Positions 56,513-64,000 of a stretch of 64,000 nt of DNA are shown here, in pieces (position 1 is the stretch's first letter; the number at the start of each line of letters is the position of its first letter). The stretch is from Lathyrus oleraceus (lineage: Eukaryota > Streptophyta > Magnoliopsida > Fabales > Fabaceae), in the NCBI RefSeq assembly GCF_024323335.1, contig NC_066581.1:228424539-228488538 (forward strand). Direction: 5' to 3'. The notes beneath the pieces were generated by a model, which was given only the letters and a program-made list of their open reading frames with translations, ran no database searches and was not told where the DNA came from. The position numbers and the translations under genes were made by a program.

Positions 56513-57171
56513 ACCCCCGACAATTCCAACTTAAGATTATCATTGATTCCGACAGTCCTGGCTGCCAGGACTTGCCGATAAAAAATGGTACACTATATCA
56601 TTATTGGTTTCACCACCTTTCTCCTCGTTCTCACTTCTCTGTTTCCTTTCCAATTGGACATCCATGCGACTTTGTTCTTCTCTGTTTGGAGCCTCCTGAA
56701 AAATGAGATTACTTGTATTGGATATAGTACGGTCATGGTTGACATGGTTAATGGCGATGAGGTTCTGGATCTGTTGAATATTATCGGGATCATGGTTCAG
56801 CATGTTAGGAATGGAAATTGGTTTGGTTGGAATGCTAGTGTTGGAAAAAGTATTGTTACCGATATAATTATTGAATTGGTAATTGGTGTTTTGGTTAATG
56901 TGAGGTTTGTTTAATTCGGTAGGGATTTTTAAACGTGGGCCATGCAAAGTGTGGGGCTTTTGGTTAGTGGATTTTTGGTGACTCGTTGTGATCTAGTTGT
57001 GGCTTGGAAACTTAATGAGGATTGGTTGACTGGAAATTACTAGCTATAAGTTTTGTCTGATCATTCTTTAATAATAATGACCTTTTTCGGCTTATCTCAA
57101 GGATTTCATTGGCTATCGGTGCATGAATTGAATGGTTCGTAAAAGTGTGATACGCAGGTATTTGCTGCCTA

Positions 57172-57308
57172 ATAAGTCAATACCCATGAAGACAACCGAT
57201 CATTGCAGATTCCTAGTAAGTCACATGCTTGTCTTCTTCTACCTCGGTCGGGATATCGTAATAACTAGGAACCTGCAATGATTGGTTGCCTTTATGGGTA
57301 TTGACTAG
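57172..57308. repeat. Fold-back with LINE-derived filler
   Basis: Arms at about 57,172-57,217 and 57,263-57,308 are inverted (AGTCAATACCCATGAAG and its partner CTTTATGGGTATTGACT). The ~46-bp centre (CATGCTTGTCTTCTTCTACC...) copies part of the LINE endonuclease at about 56,177-56,240. Confidence 0.8.
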
Positions 57309-57311
57309 GTG

Positions 57312-58252
57312 TTATGTGATGGTATTACACGTTTCTGAATTCGACACAACTGACATGAGATTTTGATTTGCAATTATAACATGTTCATGGACTGTATCAT
57401 ACTCCTCTTGCCTCGCATGACTAGCACACACATAGCCATCTTCTGTTTCATTTTTTGTTACGCCGTCGCCGCTCTCCTCCTTCAGCCACCTTGATGGCAG
57501 ACCTCCATTATGCCTTCTATTATCCGCTCGGATTTTATTAGACCAATCTCTAACTCCATCATCCTCCTGCATGGCAAATCGAACTTCACATTTCTGTTCC
57601 GAATGACCCAATATTTCACACACAAAACAAAACAGACTCAATCTTTCATACACACCATTGTCCTCCCTTACTATTGACCTTAGTTAATTTTTTTCAAGGG
57701 TTGTCGGACATCAATTTTTACCCTCAACCGCATGTATTGTCGCCAAAAAATTGAGTTATTATTCTTATCATATTCCACAAAAGAACCAATGAAATTTGCC
57801 ATAGCCTTCCCTACTTTCTCTACCATCATTCCGTCCGGAAGGTTGTGAGTCTGAACCCAAAATTCTACGTTAAATAAAGACATATTGTCTATTTGCACAC
57901 CTAGTTTCACCCTCTCCAAAATCAATAGGTGGCTATCAAACATCCATGGCTCCTCCTTAAGCGTTGCTTCCATGTCGAGATTATGAGCATGATAGAACAA
58001 AAACAGGCCTTCCTTTGTCTGTTTGATTGTGACTCCTTTCACCTGCCTCCACATATCCACTACTTTTGTCTTTATTGATCTCACATGAATTTGTCTGTTA
58101 CACAAGAACCTACCCATCAGGCACCATCGTAGATCACATGAATCATCTTCATCTTCATCCAAATCGAAACAAAATCCCTCCTCTTGTAAAGATAACCTTT
58201 TAATGTTCGGACGTGTCATTATATTGGTACCGCGGAAGATCAAACTTACCAT
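57312..58252 (-). pseudogene. LINE ORF1/gag: DUF4283 domain and CCHC knuckle
   Basis: 57,680-58,252 encodes a DUF4283 domain (CDLRWCLMGRFLCNRQIHVR, KEGLFLFYHAHNLDMEATL, EEPWMFDSHLLILERV, FNVEFWVQTHNLPDGMM). It is interrupted by a stop at 57,678. The next frame (57,312-57,653) has ERLSLFCFVCEILGHSEQKC, a C-x2-C-x4-H-x4-C knuckle. DUF4283 plus CCHC is the nucleic-acid-binding N-terminal part of these LINE proteins. Confidence 0.85.
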
Positions 58253-58330
58253 CCAGGAATTGGACTGAAAGAAACAAGCTTTTCAAAAGAGAAGAAAGAA
58301 ACAAACCTTAACAAAACTAGGAAACAACAA

Positions 58331-59612
58331 CAACCATTGATACTTTTTTAGTGTGTGTTTTTGTGTCGAGTCAATTAGCGGCGTTCACATACTTCATTAA
58401 TTCATTAAACATTTGGACTCATCAAAACTTAAGACTTGATGCGTCTTGAAACTCAACTTTTACCCTTTTGTAGATGATATACACCATCAGACTTGATGTT
58501 TTTCCCCGTAATTATGAACTAAAAATTTGAGGAGTACACTTTTAAGGATCTTCAAAATACTCCCCCCTTAACAAAGGTTTTGGATAATGTGTGGTTTTGG
58601 ATAATATTGACACATTTTAGTTTTAAAAGTTGTAGCATGGTTAAAACAATAATAAGAGTTGGAATATGTTTTTGTTGCTTCTAGTGAACCGACCTTTTAT
58701 CATAAACTAGTAAACAGGTTTTCTCAATGTTTTAACATAAGATAAAATTTTAGTAAGAATAGAGAAAAGGTATAAGAATTAGAACATTTCTTGAAGTTGC
58801 CATAACTTGTTCGACAAAAGAGTTGCAGTCAATAAGACATGCAGATGTCAACTTAGTTATGCAAAACAAATACTGACTTTGAGTATTCCGAATAAGACAT
58901 GCAGATGTCAACTTAGTTATGCAAAACAAATACTGACTTTGAGTATTCCGAATTAATTAGAGTTAAGTGTTGTTTGACTTAGTTAATGACATTGATTAGA
59001 AATTTTCCTAATCCATTTGGTATTTCTAGTAGTACAGGGATGAAGTTTATAAAGCTTACACAATCCTCATTTTACAAGTGTTTTTGTAGTCTTGAAAATT
59101 TGAACCAAAACCCAATACACATGACATGAGAGGAAAAGAAAGAAAAAAAAATCCTAATATCTAGGTGTGACTAGTTATTCATAAAGCATTTTATGTTCAA
59201 CTATATTTTTTTTCTCACTAAAAATCCTGCCTCTTGTTTTGATAAGTCCTACGAATGAATGTTGTACAATGGTTATATAACTGTTCATGCACTTACTCTT
59301 GGGTTCATATTTTGTAGGAATGAAAGTGAGAATATCAACATGTTACTAAGGTGCTTATAATAAAATTCGTCATGATTTTGAAGCAAGGAGTTTCCTCTTA
59401 TGTCAGGGGGGATTTGGGAACAAGATAATGGAAAAGTTTCTCTACAGCAACGACTTCTTTTTGATATCTACAAAACAACAAAATTTAAGATAGATGCCGT
59501 TGAATTAGGAAAAATGAAATTATTCTGGTTACAATTATAACTAAAAATAACTTCTTTTACATTAATTAAGAGAGTTAGTTACATGATGATCAAATTTAAA
59601 TGTCACTTTTTT
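58331..59612. other. Non-coding AT-rich DNA
   Basis: No gene is recognised. The stretch holds a perfect 60-bp tandem duplication (58,831-58,950) and is otherwise unremarkable. Confidence 0.5.
58831..58950. repeat. Perfect 60-bp tandem duplication
   Basis: The unit starting AATAAGACATGCAGATGTCA is present twice with no visible difference (58,831-58,890 and 58,891-58,950). The identity implies a recent event. Confidence 0.92.
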
Positions 59613-59640
59613 TTTCTTGGAGTGAATCTCTTGAACTTTA

Positions 59641-60655
59641 TAGAGGGAAAGAAATGGATGGACGGTAGGGGTGTGAAAAAAATCGATTATTCATAATCAA
59701 ATTGGTATCCAAATTATTTCACTTAAAAAAATCAAATCAAATGCTAAAATAAAAATTTGGATATCTATTTTGTTATTTAAATATAAATGATTTCCCATTA
59801 TAAAAATTTGATTTTGTTATTAGCTATCCAAATTTTACTACGCGTTATATTTTTATATTTGTGTGTTTTCATGTGTTTATCACATTATAAATTAATTTTA
59901 TATTTTATATTTTTTAAAATTTTATAAAAAAATATTTTAAAAATAAAATTCAGATTCTTTTTTTTCTTTTCACAAAAAATATTATATTCAGATTTTTTTT
60001 TCAAATAAAATTATATTTTTGTATTTTTTTCAATAAAAAAATTTAGATTTTTTTTATAATTTTTTTAATTTTCAAAAAGGTTATTTTTTCAAATTTTCAG
60101 AATAAAAAGAAACTTTTATTTTCAGATTTTTTTTTAAATAAATAATAATTTTTTAAAATTTTAGAATATAAATTATTTTTTATTTTCAGATTTTTTTCAT
60201 TTTTCGATTTCCATTTTTTTAAAATAATTTTTTTTCAGTTATTTTTATTTTTTGGAATAATTTATTTTTTAAGATTTTTTTTATTTTCAAAATATAATTT
60301 TATTATTTTCAATTTTTTTTTGATATATTTTTTTTCTTTTTTTTGAATATTTGTTATTTTTTTTTTAAATTGTTTTTTTTAATGTTTTTTAAATTTTAAA
60401 AGAAAAAATATTTTAAAATCTTATAGAATTTGTTTATGTTTTTAAATTTAAAAATTAATATTAATTTAAAGAAAATAAAATTTAAATTAAATTAAATAAT
60501 TTTGATTAAAGTTAAAACTTATTTAAAATCGGCTTTAAAACGGTTCGGAATCTATTCGAAATTTTAAATTGGTTTTTGTGAAAAATAGTTTGGTTTATAA
60601 ATTATAACCATAAAAATAGATTGATTCATATTAAATGGTATTCTTGGACACTCTT
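59641..60655. mobile_element. AT-rich insertion, possibly hAT-derived
   Basis: About 1 kb of T/A-dominated low-complexity sequence bounded by GGTAGGGGTGTGAAA on the left and TTGGACACTCTTG on the right, which resemble degraded hAT ends. ATTGGTATCCAAATT and TTTATAAATTATAACC text is common in such non-autonomous elements. It separates two similar GTGAATCTCTT(G/T)AACTTT segments. No transposase is present. Confidence 0.35.
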
Positions 60656-61045
60656 GACGTGGTGAATCTCTTTAACTTTTTAGTTGGCATGCATTCAAGC
60701 AACCAAATCCTATATAGAACGTTTTGCCCTATCTAAAGATGTTGTTGTAATACGGAGTATTGCTACCAGCTCTTCAAGTCATTGGGTCCTTTTTGTTGAC
60801 TAGGTGAAGGAAAAAAGAGTGGAAGAGTGTATTAGAGAAACTCAAACTCATTCCAAATGAAGAAGTGTTAGAGAAGCTCCAGAATAAGTTTTGATGGTTT
60901 AAGTGATGATGATATGAAGGAAATATTTCTTGATATTGTTTTTTTCTTTATTGGAATGAACCAGGAAGATGTAACTAAGATATTGAAGAACTGTGGGCAC
61001 TATGCAGAAATTGGAATAAGTGTCCTAGTACAACCATTTAACTAT
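60656..61045 (+). pseudogene. TIR-NBS-LRR (TNL) resistance-gene relic, NB-ARC part
   Basis: Frame fragments read SWHAFKQPNPI (about 60,682-60,714), ALQVIGSFLLTR, then KEWKSVLEKLKLIPNEEVLE. After a one-base shift comes RISFDGLSDDDMKEIFLDI, then FFFIGMNQEDVTKILKNCGH and AEIGISVLVQ. These are the GLPLAL-downstream (ARC1/ARC2) sequences of legume TNL proteins. The P-loop half and all LRRs are absent. Several stops and frameshifts occur, and the GLPLAL motif itself is degraded (about 60,760). Not functional. Confidence 0.82.
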
Positions 61046-62089
61046 TTGCTTTCCTCTGTGACAATATAAAGGATTCTCACGTAATGTGTTTCCTTCAATT
61101 ATTCAGTCTTGAGCCAGATAAGAATATTATAGTTTCTCGTGGTGATGGAAATGTAAGTAACAATAGTCTCCTTGTTCATATAATTTTTTCTTGAATAGAA
61201 TTGAACTATTATGTTGTTATTAATTTTATCTTTCTATTTGGTAGACTCTTCTTCAGTCTTCCTTCCCTTGTTCAAGCCGCTCTGATTTCACGACCTTTCT
61301 GTGTTGTTAATATTTGAGATACTTTCTGCTATTGACCGATTGTTTTGTATGAAACAGGAAATGGCTTCCCAAAGCTCTCAAGGTTTCTGCATCCAATATC
61401 AAGGGACGAAATTCCTTTTGGTGATGTACGACAAGATTTTAAATTGCTGTCGTCCTGATTAACCTTAATGTTGCAGAAAATTACTTACAAATATTGCTAA
61501 GTAGGTGTAATTGCAGTTGTGATATAGTTGTAGTCGTGTAAAAATACCTTGAAAACATTTAGCTTGTCATTGAAATTGTAGTTGAGGAATGCAATTTAAA
61601 ATTTTAAATGAAATGGTACCCTATATTTATATTTGACACCTCTTATTTAGAGTACTCTGAATGTTATATTTTTTTATAAATACTTTTTTTTTAATTTAAG
61701 TTTTTATAGGAAATTTATAGTCTATCTTAGAAATTTTCAAAATTTCTACTTTTTTTTTACTGAAGTTTCCGGTAAAAAATAAATATTTTTAGAAAAAATT
61801 AGAAGAAATACAGGATTTTTTTTTTAATTCAAAATTTTTGATTTTTCTTAAACTATTGAAATTTCGATAAACTACAATGTTTTTTGAAATTTTTGATAGT
61901 GTAAATTTTATTTTTTTGAATATGTAGTATCTAATTTTTAAAAAATCCGGAAAAATACTACCGTGAATTTAAAAAAGACTACCACAAATTTGATCTATTA
62001 CCGAAGATTTAGAATGAACTACTAAAATTTTCGTTCACATTTTTTATTCAAAAAATTTCATGGACAGTTTGAAAATTATGTAAATATAT
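61046..62089. other. Non-coding AT-rich DNA after the TNL relic
   Basis: Short pieces such as SLEPDKNIIVSRGDGN (about 61,106-61,153) might be further resistance-gene debris, but I could not place them. The rest is T-rich without structure. Confidence 0.35.
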
Positions 62090-62219
62090 GGGGGGTGTCA
62101 GGTACAACTATGGGGTGACAAGTTAAATTCTCATTGATGCATAAGACAAGACCAAGAACAAAAAGGTCAAAAACTCAAGAGTATTTAACTTGCTACACCG
62201 GTTGTACTTGACACCCCCC
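62090..62219. mobile_element. 130-bp MITE with ~40-bp inverted repeats
   Basis: The left end GGGGGGTGTCAGGTACAACT and the right end, inverted (GGGGGGTGTCAAGTACAACC), continue in register to AAGTTAAAT. The short ~50-bp centre has no coding. Flanks TAT and TAA could be a 3-bp target (Tourist-like), but this is not certain. Confidence 0.78.
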
Positions 62220-62762
62220 TAAACTCAATTAATTGACTATATTATCCTTGAAATTTTTTCACTCATTTTCAAAATCTACTCAATATTTGCGCAACTTTCG
62301 AAAATCCTGAGCGATATCGAAAATTCCAAATTCTCTCTCGAAAATTTTGAAATCAAAAAGTATTTTTCCAAAAAATTTAAAATTTCCATGAAAATCATTA
62401 GAATTTGTACATAAAATTTCAGAAATTCCGGTATTTTTAAATATATTTTTTTCGTAAATTTCAGAATTCTCGGTACTTTCATATGCATTTTTTTTTCAGA
62501 AATTTCTGAATATTCAGCAATTCAATTATTTTTAGATTTTTTTCGAAAATTTCAGAGTTTATAAGGAAATATGGGAAATCTTAGAATTTCTAGAATTTAG
62601 TTGATTTTTTTTTCTTTCATTTTTGCAGTGAAATACAAGGGAAGGACAACACCATTACAAGCAGGGTCACAGGTAGAGCGACAGCCCAGGCTAGGGCAGT
62701 TGAGGCTGAGCCTTCCCAGTTAAGGACGGGATGAATAGTTTCAACCAGTTCACACCAAAAAC
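62220..62762. other. AT-rich DNA with a GC-richer segment
   Basis: Degenerate TTTCGAAAATTT/AATTTCAGAAATT words fill 62,270-62,560. 62,630-62,740 is GC-richer (GGTCACAGGTAGAGCGACAG, GGCTGAGCCTTCCC) and unassigned. Confidence 0.35.
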
Positions 62763-63044
62763 TGTAACACCCTAAAATTTCTCCACGTAAATTTAAAATA
62801 TTTATCAGAGTAAAACAATTCAACATGCAATTTAGGATGTTACTCTACAACATACAATCAACTTGCTCAATCGAAAAGACATGTAACACTTTATATTTAT
62901 AAAAATAGTAGTAATAACTACATGTATGAATGTTAATTTTTATTAAATCATAGCGGAACAACAAAACAAACAGTTAACTCAACATATCCAACATCAACAT
63001 TAAATGTCATATAAGAAATGTTAAAACATAAAGAAAGACACAAT
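62763..63044 (+). mobile_element. Possible LTR start (TGTAACACCCTAAAATTT)
   Basis: TGTAACACCCTAAAATTTC looks like the start of a Ty3-gypsy chromovirus LTR. The downstream extent is unclear because a different LTR-like segment begins at about 63,045. No PBS or coding sequence is present. Confidence 0.35.
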
Positions 63045-63839
63045 TGTTTACCGTTGAAATTGATAAACAAACGATAGTCTTCCAAATTTTAATATCTTTG
63101 GCTACTTACATGATCGACCAGATTGGTCCTAGGACATGTGTTTTATTTAGTTTCTGGATTTGTTAATTATGAACATTTCGACAATGTCATTCAAAGTTAT
63201 TAAAGGGAATGTTGCAATTCTTTAACAAAATGCAGAAGTAAAGGCTTGCAAAGTAAATGACTTCAAAATAAATGACGAAATCTTAAATATTGAAATTGAC
63301 TTCAAAGTAAATTGTAGCAAATGTAAATGACACAATCTTAAATGACTTGGTTAAAAGTATAAAATTCGGTCTTCACACGTATACTTTCACTCAAGAACAC
63401 TCGGTTCTCACGCACAGGTACTTTAAGTAATTTTAGAGTTTTTGTACAAGGTTGAACACCCCTTTCCTAATGACTAAGTGTCCTATTTATATTAAATAGA
63501 AAATAACCGTTATTCAACGGTCTTTCTCCAGAAGATGCCACGTCTTCGATTTGCATGCATTCCGCTGCTCAAAGCTCTCCACGCGTTTTCAAGAAACGGA
63601 TAAGGCCAAAAATAGTTATCAACCTCAAATTTGAATTATACTACGTCGAACGCTACTCCAGGTAAAGTTCGTCGAACTCCAGTCTAGGCCAAAATATTTC
63701 TAATTCCTAAACCACAACTTCCTTCGTTGAAATATTCTCATTAATCTGTTGTCGAAGTTAACATATTCTTCTTCAGAATATTTCTTTGAATCCTATGACT
63801 AATTCCTAACATTTATATGTGTCAAAATCCCAACCAACA
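63045..63839 (-). mobile_element. Probable copia-type LTR
   Basis: On the minus strand it begins TGTTGGTTGGGATTTTGACA and ends about GGTAAACA, ~795 bp. A minus-strand TATAAATAGG lies mid-way with CACACGTAT...-like text downstream, as in LTR promoters. GTCGAACTCC/GTTCGTCGAAC repeats occur at 63,640-63,690. No target duplication or adjoining PBS was found, so it may be solo or truncated. Confidence 0.4.
63484..63491 (-). promoter_or_regulatory. TATA box of the copia-type LTR
   Basis: Minus-strand ATATAAATAGGACAC, central in the putative LTR. It supports both the LTR call and its orientation. Confidence 0.45.
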
Positions 63840-64000
63840 AATTTCCTCCAAAAAATGTCATTTTCGACTGTATGGAGAAGAAGATATTTTTTGAAATGTT
63901 TCGACACTAAAGCATATTTATTGTTATGACGTCATGATCATCATGACCACGTTGCTTCAGACATCTCATCGAGACATGCAAAAACCTAAAACTTAATCAT

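Larger units (their letters stand above)
52460..58330 (-). mobile_element. L1-type LINE, near full length, inactive
   Basis: Read on the minus strand the order is DUF4283/gag, CCHC knuckle, endonuclease, RT, zf-RVT and RNase H. That is the order of plant L1 LINEs with an RNase H domain. Its 3' end is near 52,460, just after LIPPCINQLLLNDM. The 5' edge near 58,330 is approximate. Many stops and frameshifts break it, and a fold-back insertion lies at 57,172-57,308. No poly(A) tail or target duplication was identified. Confidence 0.87.

Noticed and set aside
56494..56914. Plus-strand open frames of 70 and 109 codons
   Set aside because: They are antisense to the LINE, between the CCHC knuckle and the endonuclease, and have no domain.

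Overview
This is plant nuclear DNA, most likely from a legume with a large, retrotransposon-rich genome (Fabeae such as pea, vetch or lentil). The grounds are Ogre/Tat-type Ty3-gypsy LTRs with the starts TGTAGCACCTC, TGTAAGACCCC, TGTCATACCCC and TGTAACACCTC, a spliceosomal-intron plant gene, a FAR1-type Mutator transposase and a TIR-NBS-LRR relic. The species is inferred from repeat families and was not searched.

1-32,350 is a nest of LTR elements. An old minus-strand Ogre/Tat element (TGTCATACCCC ends) has one LTR at 1-100 plus 19,985-20,376 and the start of its other LTR at 31,868-32,350. Its first LTR is split by a very young 19.9-kb plus-strand element at 101-19,984. That element has two near-identical 6,908-bp LTRs, a CCCAC target duplication and only 6.07 kb of internal DNA. 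The internal DNA keeps a gag start, an Ogre-like intron, a pre-RT spacer and the end of integrase, but no protease, RT, RNase H or integrase core, so it is a non-autonomous deletion derivative. The old element's internal region holds a hairpin minisatellite (21.2-22.4 kb) and is interrupted by a single LTR of another Ogre family (24.8-29.2 kb). A chromovirus-like solo LTR with a 39-base C run follows (32.35-33.38 kb).

33,786-44,233 is a decayed Mutator-like element with degenerate TIRs and palindromic subterminal repeats. It carries a plus-strand plant-mobile-domain gene and a minus-strand FAR1/MULE/SWIM transposase that continues into an OTU-type cysteine protease domain. A 5,133-bp Ogre solo LTR (ATCCT target duplication) sits inside the OTU domain.

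44,486-48,987 (minus) is the one clearly intact host gene: CDC48B, a two-domain AAA+ ATPase with 12 coding exons and 559 residues. Every splice junction and both Walker A/B pairs can be read.

49.4-64 kb is gene-poor. It holds a small MITE, a 2.2-kb element with ~300-bp inverted ends, a Stowaway MITE, a near full-length but broken L1-type LINE (52.46-58.33 kb, minus), a TNL resistance-gene relic beside an AT-rich insertion, a 130-bp MITE and LTR fragments. No rRNA, tRNA or CRISPR array was found.
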